A stretch of DNA of 64,000 bases from positions 14,866,201-14,930,200 of the forward strand of contig CM070877.1 in the NCBI GenBank assembly GCA_036365515.1, in the 5' to 3' direction. Within the stretch, counting starts at the first letter, position 1; each line of letters begins with the position of its first letter. Of the stretch, positions 12,567-27,500 are shown one piece after another. Both the position numbers and the translations under genes were made by a program. Source of the stretch: Torymus aiolomorphi (lineage: Eukaryota; Arthropoda; Insecta; Hymenoptera; Torymidae). Below the pieces are notes generated by a model. The model saw only the letters and a program-made list of their open reading frames with translations. It had not been told where the DNA came from and searched no databases.

Positions 12567-15500
12567 ACGGTCGAGAGATACTAGCGCGATAGCCGCGCGG
12601 AGTGGAGCTCCTTGCGCGGACAATGAGGAGAGGTTCTGGTTTCCCCACTTTGCGCTAAGGAGAGAGGTTGAATTGCTCTTTGTAACGCGGCTACCGGGCC
12701 ACGAGAGGGTCCATTAAGTGGCTGCTCTCAGTGCTGCTCCTGTGATGGGTTTTGCAACGTCTGCGCTGCTGGAGACTGAGGAGGGTTAATGTTGTTGTTG
12801 AGGTGGTGCTTGCATGGGCGAAGGTATTTGTGGGATACGTACATAGTAGATTTGTTTATTATGTGGGAACATTTTTTTAAATGACTGTGGGTATAACGTG
12901 AAATTAACAATCACTGTCAAGATATTTAATTTTCTTACAAAGAAAATAACAGACAATTATAGGTAAATTAAACCATATAGGTAATTTAAATAACTTCCAT
13001 CGTCACTTTTAAGTTTAAATTTTGGAATATTCTATTTTTAAAGTCACTGCACACACCTTTCGTCAGTCATATAGAACAAAAAGATTTTACGATGCCTTAT
13101 ATTCGCGCAACAGCGCCACGGGTTTCGAAAAGACCGTAAAACCATGAATTTTAGCTCGAGGGTCAGACCGAACTCGGCGCATTCCAGATATAGGTAAAAG
13201 TCGAAAACTATAGCTCGCCTCGTTTTATTATTATTTTTGTTTCGATAAATCAGAGACGGTAACAAAAACGGCTGCGATTTCTGAGAGCTTTCACATAGTC
13301 ACGCATCGCTAATTTATGCGTTTATTAGTTTCACTTGTAATCCGTGCGTAAAGTCGATAAAAAAGTAGTTCAATAATCTTAATTTTATATGCTGTTTGAA
13401 TAATATGATTATTATGTGAAAGTTATGTATGTTATCTGTATGTGTGTTTTGAATATCGGTAAATTATGATTAGATAAACCTATGTAATAATATAATATAA
13501 GGTTCCATATAATTAGTAGTTTTCAATTTTTTTCTTCTTGCGAAATTGAATTTTTTTTCGATAGCTTTTTTGTGTACAATTATTATTTTCATGCAAATAT
13601 GATATTAATATAAATAATTTTCTAATTAATATGTTATATCTGTGGTACCGAGGAAGAAGGGAACAAGTCACATCAGAAAGTTTTCGAAATATTGTGATTT
13701 AAATGCTAAAGCTTAAAGGCAGTTTCTATAGAAAAGTGGACTTAATCCCTTCTTCCTTGACACCACAGATTCTCTATAGTAAAGCATCAATGGTCTTCAT
13801 GATAAAAGTTTTTCCCATAATTCATCGTTCAGAATTTCATGTACATAAAAACCACCATTCAAAAATTTCTCCACCTGCCAAATTATCACCCCCTTCTAGA
13901 ATCCCGAACATCAACGCCCCGAGCGATTACCACCAATCCACTATCACCTGCTTATCGAATTACACCTCGGAGGCAGTCGCGGCGCCAATCCGCGTCGAAC
14001 AGGTTGCTCGCGCAGCCTGCACTGACCCACATACTTAATACAATATATCCTCTCGATATATCGACGCGACTCCTCTGTTGTCGTTTTTTCTTACGCACGC
14101 GTGCACTCGGTCAATCTTGATTAATCTCGATCGCTTTCTCCGATGGCCGGTGTTGAGTGACCGCGGATTAGGTGGGCGCGGATTCTTCCCGGCGATGAAA
14201 GGATATAGATGCAAGTGTGCGGAATATAGCGGAGGTTAATTTATTGTTGAGAGAGAGAGAAAGAGAGAGAGAGACAGAGAGAGTCTGAATTGTGTGTATA
14301 GAAACATTTTGTTTTGGGGTTTGTTTTGGTTTTATTATAGATGAATGATGGGTGTGTAGTTGAAAAATCGATTGAATTCAATTATTTTTATAGCAGGAAT
14401 TTATCTACAGATTTTTTTGCTATACAATTAAGTAAGATTTTATTAAATTTTCTGCAATTTCTACGTGTACCAATGTATTTAGTTATCTTAATATTGGCAG
14501 CAGCCTGTGAGCTGCGCCAATCTAGGTAACATTTTACAAAACTAGTCAATATTTTCACACATATCACCCTTAAAGAATTCACGTGACTCATTTACTTTAC
14601 AAGAATGTTTGCGTCAACAAATACTTTCTTATATTGCAACTTTTAGCTGCAAGTATAATTCACAAAAATTACTCGTTAGAACATTTTATGATAAAGTGCA
14701 AGTAAATCGATTCATTAACAAACGACTCTCAGCGCGCTCCGAACATTCTTCGAGGCGCAACATAACGCGTGCGATAAAACGCCGACGAAAATTAAAAAGT
14801 AATATTTCACAAATGCTCCTCTCAATTGCATTATAAACTTAATCTTTCTTAAAAATTCATTAAACCGCAAGTTCTATACACATGCACGTGTGCACTAGCC
14901 TGAAGGTCGGCTCTCGGCGGTGGCGCATGTTACACTTTCGCTCTCTTCTCGAGTAGCAGCAGCCTGCGCGTAAAAAACTTTACGATTCATTCACCCGCAA
15001 TCCTCTCTCTCTTGAAGAAAAATTTGTTGTTGCCGTGTGTATATATCGTAAAACGTACACCGCCGGAGTTTTATTCAGAAGTTTATGTAAGCTCCGGTAA
15101 AAGTCGAACGACGCGTGCGTGTTTGGGATAAATCACTTTTCCGTGCTTCAAGAAAGGTGAAATTGATGGAGCCGCGTGTCATAGATCAGAGCGGGGGTTG
15201 TTGTAATGAGCGGGTATGAATTGCGAAGTGGGTTGGAAAATTTACGGTGCTATTTGAAGGATCGGTAAAAGTGTTTTTGTATACTTAATTTGTGTAATTA
15301 ACGCGCGAGTTTACGGTTATTTGTAAGTATTATTTTACTTTCGTGCATTCAGGTAAAACTTTTTCGTTTTTAATGTTTATAATGTACTATCGTTAATTTG
15401 GTAAGCCGTTTAGTCGAAAATTCCGTTCTTGCGCTGGAATATTTGCAATTTCACGATGCTAAACAAAATTGCAGATCCCGAAAATCGATTATAAAATATA

Positions 15501-18500
15501 AATTTCTCAGCTGTTTTTTAAGTTTACAAAACTTTCTCACATTATCCTAAATAATATATACTAAATATTTCCCATTATTGCAAGTAAGTGCACCGATAAT
15601 TAAAAAAGTATATATTTATGAATCAAAGGTTGTTGTTGTTTACCGTATAATATATCGAACCCATAAATCTGAAACCGAATGCCACCCATAATCCATTATT
15701 TTTAGCACGTGCGTCGCTCGCGCTGCTCCAAGTGCGCGACATTGACATATTTATCGAGGCGTCGTCAATCCACTCGCATACCTACTTAACTTCGACTTTT
15801 CGACAGTCATGATCGAATTGTCCTAGACGTTTATCTTAGCCGATCGTTGACATTGAATCTTAATAGAAGAATAATACTCGACAATTTTATTTGTCCGTTT
15901 GTATATCACTTGTGAAGTTGGGCAGAAAAAGAAACATGCCGACGGTGTTGATCGGAATTTCCTGGCCTCGATGTTGGCCTGTCGGAGTGTATAGGATGGG
16001 GAAAAAAAGATCCACGCGATCTAGATAGCTGCGCGCCGTTTCTCGAAAAATGATAGCGGCCAGGAGAAACTTAATGGAGATCCGCTGCCGGTTTCCTGTT
16101 TGTATTTTTGGTGGATTTTTTTGCGGGGAATAAAATTATTTTGAAAAAATGGGGGGTTTTTCAAGTTTTAAAAGATCGGATAGGAACTTTTTAAATATTA
16201 AGTGACTTGGTGAACAAACACTTGCTAATTTTATATTTTTAATGCGCGCATTAAGAGAAATCTTATATATAAAATTGAGTCCGTTTTCAAACATGTTTGT
16301 CGCATAAAAATCAAGAGAAATTTGCTTTATACTTTTACCACCTCGTCGAATAAACGAAAATATTAACAAAAGTACTTCCCGTGGCTTACATTAAAACACT
16401 ACCAGATGTAATAATTTCATTCGTGTACCTTTAAATTGCGGAGCTAAATAACATTGCTTTTATATAAACTCCCGCAGCGAGAAAGTTGCGAAAAAATTCT
16501 ATATTTCCACTTCGAAAGTTCACTTTCGTGCGCAAGCTTCGCAATCTGGACGGATTAATATATACCGGGTGGACGATGTTCATTGTCTTAATGAGAAATA
16601 TCTTTGCTCCTCGTGCGTGCTTTATGAATGAATTAAAAGTTCGTAATATATGCGGACACGCTCGCGTGATTTAAAGCAATGAGTTCGGGTATATGATACA
16701 GGATTCACCGGTTATACGGGTAATAAAAAATCCATATGTCAACGTCTTTAATTAATGGGAAAAGTATGTAAGGCGATCGCGAGTACAGTCAATTATGAAT
16801 TTTATTAATAAAAAAAGTAATATAATCATAATTTATCGATCGGTATTTATATCGGTAATAATTGTTCGTATCATATTATCAATTACCAATTTTTTAGGTC
16901 TTATTTGAAATGTAGATATCCTACATTTCTATTATCATTCACAAAGCTCGTGCATATTTTGACCAATAATAAATATTTCTGAATCTACCCTCTAAAAATG
17001 AATATGCGAAAAATCGTTTACTGGTGCGAATAAATGAAAAAATTGACTAATTCTCGAGTGAATATTCGCTAAGGAATTAATCAATTTCTTTTCCTTATTC
17101 GCACCAGTGAGTCACTTATTGAAGAAGTGGAATAAAATTTTCTCTGCGTAATAAGTGAATATTCACTAAGGAATTAATCGATTTCTTTTCCTTATTCGCA
17201 ACAGTAAACGACTTTTCACATATTCATTTTTAGAGAGTATATTAAAAAAATTCTTTCTTTATTGAGATATTGGCACACATCTTACTCTACATACTAATCA
17301 ATACTTCTTCTTTTTTCACAAACCTCATGTATTACTTTCGAATATCCATCAATCACCAATTAATCTTTCAATATTCTTTAGAAGACAGAACGACGGAAGC
17401 GTCCAAATAAACCTAAAAATAAATCAGCACAGTAAAACCCCATAATTAACTTCACCACCACCGATCCTATCTACACAATTGCCGATCTCCAGAGATAACG
17501 AATCCTTGTAAACTGCATTTTTCCCCACTAAAAACTGGCAAAAAACCTCCCCCGATCCTATCTGTCTTCCCGGCGGCAGCACCACCTCGACTCAATCACT
17601 TTATACCTCGATGCTTGCGCGCGCTTATCGATCGAAACAGGTTGGCGCCGCGGCTCGACCCACATGTATCTCGCCGGCGAGATCTTCGCCCTCGGCTCCC
17701 TCTTGTCGCTTTTTCTCGGTCTCGTTTCTCGCGACTTTCTCTTCATCCTTCCGCGTGTTCTAGAAAAGGTCCACTGGTGTAGGTTCTAAAATAGATCGAA
17801 GAGAAAGAGAGGCAGAGAGAATGGGCGTGACAGGCGGCCTCCGAATGAAGCTTATGTGACGGATCGAAAGTGTGGATGATTGTCGACTGTGAGCGATGGG
17901 AGCGGATTTGGGTTTGAGGAAAGTGAAAAGTGTAACGGTCGGCCGAATGTTGAATGAAAATGTTTTTTTTACATGTACTGATGTATTGGTTATTCATTAA
18001 TATTGAAACACTGTGAGTAAAATCGAATATTTTTTATTTTAATATCCGTGAAGCAGTTTGTATGTACTCAATTTATTTTATTTTTTGTCAAAAAAAGAAA
18101 GTAAGAATCAAAAGTTATAAACGAATAAGTACAGGAAAAGTTATCACAATGTTATATGCTTATGTTTTTTGCAAGAACGCGCATATATTGAGAATCCGAA
18201 AAAAAAAACATTCAAATATGGTCTTTAAATAAGTTTTAAATACAAAATTAAACGAAATTATTGGCCAGAATTGTGTTGAAAAGTTTATTCCTTTGGACTT
18301 ATTCACATTCAAGTGACATGTTCGTGAAAACAAGTAAAATTATTGTAATGATACCTGCTAACCGAAACTTGAACGCTTTCTTCGCGAAATTGAAACCTGC
18401 AAAGCGTCATTTCAGGCAATGCACGTATTACGCTCGCGAGTTTGCAGGTCATTTTTGGCGGTAAAAACCCGTGCCGTAACCATAAATGGCCATATTATTG

Positions 18501-21500
18501 AAATTTTGGTAATTCATGTAAATGGCTGCTGTCATAAAGGCGAAGACGTTGTTACTTTAAAGACTAAATAAGGAATAAAAAGCGTTAAAGTGTTTACAAA
18601 GATGTTTTCGAGTTTTTTATTTCTTTTTTAGTTATAAAATTTAATAACCAAGTTTTATTTATAAAGATAGGGAATATTGACAGTTTTAACAGGTTTTTCA
18701 TTCAAATTTTTTATAGTGCATGTTAAGATTGTTTAACGGTTTGAATACTGGGTGTTTATAAAAAGAACAAAAACCATTATTATTCGATTTAAATATCAAT
18801 GTAGAAAAGAACGACTACAGCTACTGTTAATATGTCAGTATTATAAAACACAGTCGAGTAAATTTGTTACGACGGCTATTTTCGTTAGTCTATTTCTCCG
18901 CGCTGATTAGCGTGGACACTTTTACTTAATCACACATCTTACGGGTGTGTGATCGTAACTAGCCATATTTTTCCGTGCACACTAACCGCCTATTCGCGAA
19001 AGCGATAATCATAAACCCGTCAGGTCTTACAATCTCCAGGAGCACCTACTAAATTTACGCACCGATTTCCCGGGTAAATAACAACCAAAAACTCCATACC
19101 GATCTCCAGCCAATCAGCCATCGAAAAATCAAACTTTTTCCCGCATCTCCTATAAATTCGCACTCCATTAGAGCTGCGGCCTCTTGCCGTCATTACCACT
19201 GCTGCAGAAGAGGCTTTCACTCCACGGAATTTAGAGAGAGAGAGCCTCGCGATACACTTTTACCGCGCGTAATCTACCGATCGCCGCGTATGCGCAAGTG
19301 CTTTCCTCTCCGGAAGCCGCGGCTTATAAAGTGTCCACGCAAGCGCGCGCGCGTGGATCGGGGAAAAGATCGTTTCTCCCCGAACAAAGACGAGAGACCG
19401 GGAAATGAAAACGCGCCGGCAGCATTCCGATGCCGCGGGGGAATGCGATCTCGCCGATTTCGGTGTCCGCGACGCAATAAGGATTGTTTGTTTGTTTGGT
19501 CGGTCGGGAGAGATTGGGTAACGCGGGGAGCGTAGATGGAAACCGTAGAGAGTTCGGTGCGGGGAAAAATCGGGTGAGATCGGTGAATATAAGAAATGGT
19601 TTTTTGGGTGTATTGTTTTGAGATTTGTGTTCAGGTGGTTCGGTTTGGATCTAGAAATCAGGAGATTGTGTGGATGAAAAAGTTACTATGGTTTAGGTGT
19701 AAAGATAGTTTTGATTTCTATGTTGCTTTGTAAAGTATCCGATTGGAATTTATTGTATTATGAACTATATTTATGTTTAATCCTTATCTTACAGAAATCG
19801 ATGCTAGATTTTTATGAATACGAGAACGTACATTTCTTCTTTGATTTAGTATGAATAGGACGGTTATAAATTATGATAGAAACCGATTTTTATATCAGAA
19901 AATTATTATTTTTGCAATATTAGTTTCTTAGTAAACAATAGGTATTCGAACCTAAAAGATACTTAAATTTTGTTTAATTATATATGAAAGTTTTAGTCAT
20001 TTCGTGTAGTTTTAGCAAATTCATTTCTTGCTAGGTTCTAAAAAAATTGAGAATTCTCAAATTACTATGTTTCTTATTAATTTCTAATATCTAGTACACA
20101 CACCAAGGATTTTCGTTTCCGCAAGAAACCATAACTGCAGCCGCTTTCGATTTCCACGACGACGCAACGTTTGTTTGCTTCACTAATTGGGTAACCCGCG
20201 AGCGTTTCCAGAAAATAGAAAACCCATTCAGAGACTCTCCACATCGTATATACCTAAATAAAACGAATATCCATTACCCGTCAATTACTTAGTCTTACGT
20301 ACGCCACTCATCCATATCGTTTCCACGGTTTATCAGAAATTATTTGTTCCCCGATGCCGCCGTATACAACTAACCCGATTTCCGGGAGAAGTTACGCGCC
20401 GCCGATTTCGATTTACGCACGCAACGTCTGTTTGTTTCGGTAATTGTGCGTATATACGACGGCTCACCGACGCGGAGTTGAGTCGCGTAAATGGCGGTTA
20501 TGGACGCGGAATTGATTTTAGGAATTAATGGAATCCCGTGAAAAGCGGATCGACTGCCGTATAAAGCCTTAATAAGGTATCGGCTGCTATACATAAAATG
20601 CGTATAGTTTTTGGCCTGCCAACAACGTTAAAAAGCGATTATTTACGTTTGGGCTGGAAGATTTATTTTGATTATTTGACGTTTTTTAATTTAATCTAAT
20701 AATTTTTATGTGTAATTTTGTTGGCTCTTGAAGTATTAAACTGCATTCTTATAGTTATGGTGGAATTTTCGTATTAAAGATACTTGTTGGCAGTGAATTT
20801 TATTATGATTAATTTTTAATAATATTTAATCAATTGTTAATCATGCCGCTTTGATGGGCACTACATTTTCTCAAATTGGAACTTATGTTGATTACTATAA
20901 AGAAATCGATATAAATCGACGCATTTTTATTGACTCTGATAATTTCATCGCATGACAAGTCATCTAAATAATGACCGCGTAATCAAATTTTATTGAAAAT
21001 TTCGTCAATTTTATCGATCTTGTTAGGCTCCAACCCTGTAATAAGGCTCAGTAATTAAGAAAGTCGTCAAGGCAAAAGCCATTAATTGAAAGATAAGAAT
21101 TCGGTACAAATGAAGATGCAAAGAGTTTCTGTATAAAATTAGCTAAAAACATACAGCCGCAAAGCTTATTTTTTAAAAATGAGGTTTGATATGTGAAACG
21201 TTTTAAGAATTTTTACCACGTGCTAACACGTGTCACGCCTCTTTCATTTTTTTTAATTAAGGATAATTTATTGTTGCATTTAAGAGTTTCTACGTCATTT
21301 GTTTGCCGGTGAAATTCAAGTAGACGAACTTGACCTGCTATGAAATTTATATAATGTAATATATTTTGCAATATGTTTAGAATTATCGAAAACAACTGTT
21401 AAAAACTATGGCAAAACTTCGCATTATTCTTCATTTCAACGAGTGTCTTTTCATGTAAAAAATTAAACAATTTGATTACGTTCAGTACGTATGTTTTATC

Positions 21501-24500
21501 GTGTACTTGTAGATGTAATATCAGCAAGTGAATTTACCTTAAAATGGAAAAAATAGTATATTACGACACAAGGCCAGAAAGTTGGATTTCCCGGCGTTGG
21601 TGATCTGGTATCATAACACACGCCGGGACATCCAACTTTTTGGCCGCGTGTCGTATACTACTTTTCTTCATTCGCGACCGAAAGTATAACGTTCAGTCAT
21701 TAATATTAATTGATAAAATAGTGTTGCCGGCTACTAGCTCACGCTCGGCCACATGTATAATCTACTGCTTTTTTCTGGCCTGCACCAGCGCGCCCTCTCG
21801 ACCACCCCGCGTAGCGCGGCGCGCAGTCCTCGGGCCTCGGAAGTCGGAGCTTGGGCTCTGCTACTTTTGCTACTCGGTTAGCTGAGTGCATAATATAATT
21901 ATAATTTTGTACACTAATATTCTCCTATCTTAAAAAAATGATGGATTTGTTATGATATCAATTTATTCATGATTTGATTGGTGGGAGTTATGGGTTGCTA
22001 GGTTACAAAAACAAAAGTGGCGAGAAGGCTAGCTAAAATTAAGAGAGAGAAATAAAAAAATTTGTATTTTAATTATCGCAAAATATTTATTTTTTAATTT
22101 TAAACTCCTTAAATGTAAATATGTCATAAAATTTACTTTTTGATATATAGTATGCGTGAAGTATATACTACTTATGCAGACGCTATCAAAAAAGCATATT
22201 CGCAACGCGCGTGTAGGATTTACGTACTCGTAGCAATCGAATATCACTCGAGGCAGGCTGCGCCGGTCACTCGTGTATTCGATCGCTACCGGTGTGTAGT
22301 TCTACTGTACGCACTTGTTCTGAAAACTATTATTAATTTTATGGAACTCACACTCGTCAGAGAATAAATGTAATTTATGTATTTTGTTGAATGTGTGGTC
22401 ATACAAACTAATAAATTATGGTCTTTTTATCTACGGGAATTGCACATTTTTGCCCGTGTAAAGTTCAATTGTGAGGTTAAGCACAGATTAGGGTACAACA
22501 CGGGCGCTGTGGCGGGCGTTGCTATGCAGCGAAACACAAAAGTCTCTCAGCCAGAGCCCGCGCTTATAGTCTAGCAACGGCCACAATAGTCCCTCTTTCT
22601 TTCCGATGGAGCCGATATTTTCGGCTGGGGGATGAAGAAAACAAAATTAAAACCACGTTGCTGCGATATAATACGTAAAAGAGCATTCAAAGTAAACTGT
22701 CTTAAATTAAGAGATATGGAATGACGAAAACCCGCGCCGTTGATATTGAAATTCAATTTATAACAGTTTCAACCCGAGCTAATAAAATTTATCCAATAAA
22801 GTTCTTTTAATAATAAGTTATTTGTCATACAATCTCACGAACTTTTAACTAACCGCACCCAATCTATTGATATGCAAATAAACTAATGCATATTCGAAAT
22901 AATATAACTCACATACAAAGAATATCTTCTGTCCACGCAAAAAGAGACAATGAAGCCCACGATCGTCGATCTTAGCACGCGATAAGCGCAAGGAGCAAAA
23001 CGAAATTCGGGATCGAAACTGGTTCCGCGGCTCGCCGTTCGCCTTGAGATCGCGAGTATGTATACGAGTATATACACTTTGGTCGCTATAGCGACCGAAC
23101 TTAACCCTGCGGTGCTGCGCGCAAGGCGGCGCCGACACGGTTTTCAATTAATTTCGCGCGCTTTTCGCCTTTTTTGCCGACGCGCCTGCTGCGCGGCTTT
23201 TAAAAATTAACGCATGCAGAGGATTGTTTTGAGAGTGATGCGGTCGACCGGTTTTCAATGGGCGAAGAGATAAAGAAGCGAAAGGGCGGAGGTTCGCCGT
23301 GTGGATTGTTGAACGTTTGTGTCGTCGTTTGGGGGGTGTGTCATGGGATTTGAATTTTTGCAGTGGGAAAGTTTTATTAAGTAGAAAAGTGGGTAAATAA
23401 TGGTTCTTCACTTTGACTCTAGCATCATAGTATGATTAACTAGTTAGACTAATCATTTTGTAGGTTATAATTTATATAATAGTGGGAATAGTTATTTTAA
23501 CTGGTTACTTTTATAATATTATATTCGTAGAAACATCAAATCAATTTATACTCGTAACCATTTTATCCCTCTAATAGAAATGGTAATTAGGGAAAAAAAG
23601 AAGAGTATACTTAACAGTGAAGTAAATCATTTAGGTTTATGAGAATGTAAATATGATAATATAATGCAAAATTTTAAATAAAGTATTTATCATATGAATA
23701 ATATTTATTAAAAGTAGCTTACATATTATATAATGTTGCTCATTATTCTACTAAAGATTGGTAATTATTTTTCATAATAATTGTATGTAAAGTATTTACT
23801 AGCCTTAAGTTTATAATAAAATGGGAAAACATAATGCTCATAAACTTGTTTTGTAACATTTCTATTCATACTTCATTCTTAGCAAATAATAGAAAAATTT
23901 TAACGACAGAGTAAATTTAGTTCTTATAGATTCTCTTTCAAAATTCTCACATACGTATATTCTTCGCGCAAAACCAGAAACAGAATTCAATCAATTAAAC
24001 ATAAAAATAAACTTATCCAAAAATCAGAGCTTTCTTCACTGATAGCAATCACCGATAAATAATTCATCCGCGCTTTAGCTTCTAACTACCAATTAAACTC
24101 GACTTTGTTGCTTCGTTCGAGATATACGCAGCACCTCCCAATGAAAGTATAAGTAACGAAAACAAACATACACAGCCGGCGGAGGTGAACGAAGAAATGA
24201 TTTACGATGATCTTCCTCTCTGTCTCTCTTTCTCTTGCATTGTGTCCATGCGTGAATGCATGCAAGAGCGCGGCTTTCTATTCGCCGTGTTTATTCTTAC
24301 CTCCAGTACAAACGCTCGTTAAGGACAGTGCGTGGATGAGAAATATATATACATATATGCGACGCTTCTTTAGGAGTGGAATGAATCTTTTTAACAAAGC
24401 CGATTGAGAGACCTGCCGGGATGAAGTTTCGGTTTCATTCGGTCAGCGGGAAAAGTGATTGTTGTATTTTTTTTTCCGAGGATGATTGGGTTTGTGGGTC

Positions 24501-27500
24501 TCGTTACGAGGGCATGAATTTTTTCGAATTTATTGTAATAAAGTCATCTATTGTATGTATTTTTGCTTTCATTCGCATAAGTGAGACTTTATTATGGTTT
24601 TATTTTAGAGTAGTTATTAAGTAAGAAGTCTTATATGTAGTACTGATGATGTAACTAAATGCCGTTAGATTAATTAAATGACTAGTAGACTAATTCGGTG
24701 TAATTCCATTACATATGTCATTCGTGTCATATTCTTTATGACATAAAAATTTTCAATAGTTTTTTAGTTATTGATGGTGCCGCAGTCGTATTTAAAGTAT
24801 GTATAAACAGTGTTTAATAATAAGAAACCATGCCAACTAAACCAATTATCATTAATCGTCAGAAAAATGAAGCCATGAAGAAAAATGGACATTAATTTTG
24901 AAGGTTTTAAGTAAGTGCGACAAATATTGACGTGTAAAACGATCCTTTTAATTGCATTATTATCTCGGTACCATGTTTATCTTTGCACGTCATGAAAGGT
25001 TCGATGCAACCTGTCATTATGAAGTCGCGGTTTCGTTTATTAAGTGTTGGTCAATTTAACACTTTTTTTATTTATATCTGTAAAGAATAATTATAATTCA
25101 ATAATAGACGTCTCACTCATTATTATTTTTTTAATTTCTCTTTATACTTTAATCCTTTATCGATTTCCATGTATTAATCTTAATTAATATTCATAAGAAT
25201 TACATTATTTTTAAACAAAATATTTATAAATTATTTTAAAGACGGCTGTCGAATTGCACATATTCGGAAACATAATTATGCTTAAACGCGCAAACAAAAT
25301 TAAATTAAATTCCATAAACATTATGTCTCATGTATTTACCAAAAACCACAAGGTTGTTTACTCTTGCATTACATTGACGCACAACTAAGTTGTCATACCA
25401 TTAAATCCTATTTTTACACTTTTACAACCACCAGCCAGTAGTTTCGACAACCGCTATAAAATTTTACGCTCTCCTCTTCCAAGCTAAAAACACATTACAC
25501 AAAAAAAAAATCCCGTCGATTTGGGAATTCCAATTTTATACGTTTCACATCGTGTATTCATCGGTGAGTCCAACGGCCTTGAGCTGCAGATACAAAATTT
25601 TGCGCAACGCTCTTGTCTTCGTCGTAGAAGATGTACCTAAATTCTAGCGACGGTGAAGCCCACCAGAATTTTGAAATTTTCGGATCGCGATGCATGCACG
25701 ATACTTATACTTTCGCGCTCGCGATTGCGACCTTTGAGTGCTGTGCACAGATAGCCTTGGCACGGGCCTTTTCTGGCATTGGCACCTACGCGAGAGGAAA
25801 AAGTTGTCGGCTTTACGTTTATTTTATTGTAGTTGCGAGTGGAAAAAAGTAATTGCCGGCGTATAAGGCTGTTTACTTTTATTATAGCCGGGGGTTATAG
25901 CTATACGACTGCGGTTCTTTCAATGTTGTATCGGTGGATTGGATAATTTAATTTGCATGATTGCGTGTTTGCCAAATCGAGCCGCAAAGTGTCTTTAACT
26001 TTGTTGGTTCTTTTTGGTTGTAAACAATGTTGAGTGTTAAAAGATGTGAGAGTGTTGTAATAAGGAATTACTTTTGAAAATATTAATATAGTGGGTATCT
26101 ATACGCAAAATTATTTCTTTATTTTCCACATTGAATATTTTAATCAACGGTCTAAAGTCGCGCTAGGATTGAATCTTCCATAAATTAACGATTTAGATGG
26201 GTGTAAAGATTTTCTGAAATATTCAACGACAATCTTAGAACAAAAAAAATTAATGCTTTTTTATTCTTTGATTTTAACTTATTTTGTACATCAAGGATTT
26301 TTTACGAATACTTGGAAGAAAAGATAAAAATATTGTGCTTTTTACTTTTTTACAGAGGACTGCCCGAACTGCGCGGACGAATCGATATCCTCCGGCGCCA
26401 TGAGGTGGACGATGCCCCTTCTGAAGTTCGGTGAAAAACGATACTATTTAGGAATCTTCTTCAAGGTAGTATTAGAAAAAGTCTATTAAAAAAATAAATG
26501 AAAACCTGTTTATGGAATACGAGATTCTATTTTACCAATCATTTATCAATTTTTATAGTTTTACTTACTTATAAAGTCGAAAAAGTGTAAAAAGATTTTT
26601 CTTTTTAATAGAGTTATTTTTATGAAATGGAAGTTTATAGTTTTTTCAGATATGTAAAACTTTTTACGCATAGCTTTAGCAAAATTTCAGCCATAATAGA
26701 ATGTTTTTAAAATCTTATCCCGAAATAGTTGAAGACACTTTGAAGAAACTTGTTTGTTTTTTTTTTTTTTATAAACAATATAGAGAATCGCAGCATTCAT
26801 AGTCCTATTAATTTGGTTGACAAGATGTATAGTTAACATATAATATTGATTAAAAAGTCTAATTTTGACAAAATCATAATATATTTGCGTAACCCGTTAA
26901 CGACGGGAACCCCCTATTTTCAGCTCATTATTAGAACATGTTACTTGTGGGAAAAAAAAATTTCAAAACCATTATTTCCGACGTAAAATTTCATGTACTT
27001 TCTGATCTGACCTCAAATTTAGTGACTAATCGGTATTTAAAAAGTTATAAACAATTTAAAAAAAAAAAATACGATTTCTTAGTCGAAAAAAATTTTTAAT
27101 TCATATTTTTGCATCCAAAGAGGTATAATCAATGTCTGTAACCTATAAAAGTGGTGGAATAATCGCCTAAATTTTGAGATTCCATTGATGCAATATTGGA
27201 ATTCAAGATGACGGCCACCCAAAATGGCCATTTTACACATAAATGTAATAAGAGACTTTGCGATTTTTTAACTCGTGAACGATCAACTTAACAAAAAATT
27301 TTTGTGGAATAAAAAGTATTTAGAATTATTCAAAGAATCCGTATGAATTTTTTCAGAATTTTTCCGACCTATTTTATTTTTTATTTTTTTTTAGATCTGG
27401 TCATTTTTCAGAATTTTTTCAGAATTTTTTAACGATTTTTATAACTTTTTAAATACCCATTAGCCACTAAATTTGAGGTGAGATTCAAAAAGTACATGAA

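Larger units (their letters stand above)
6361..26355 (+). other. Lectin intron 2 (20 kb)
   Basis: Very large phase-1 intron with donor GTAAGT and acceptor TTTTTACAG. It holds TAG and TA microsatellites (6905-7025), a CTCF-like site (8279-8296), a palindromic MITE (10809-11033), a TIR element (16988-17237), a hairpin (21562-21655) and roughly sixteen CpG-rich skew-switch islands. No further lectin-frame exon or independent gene was recognised, but a nested non-coding gene or alternative exon cannot be excluded. Confidence 0.8.
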
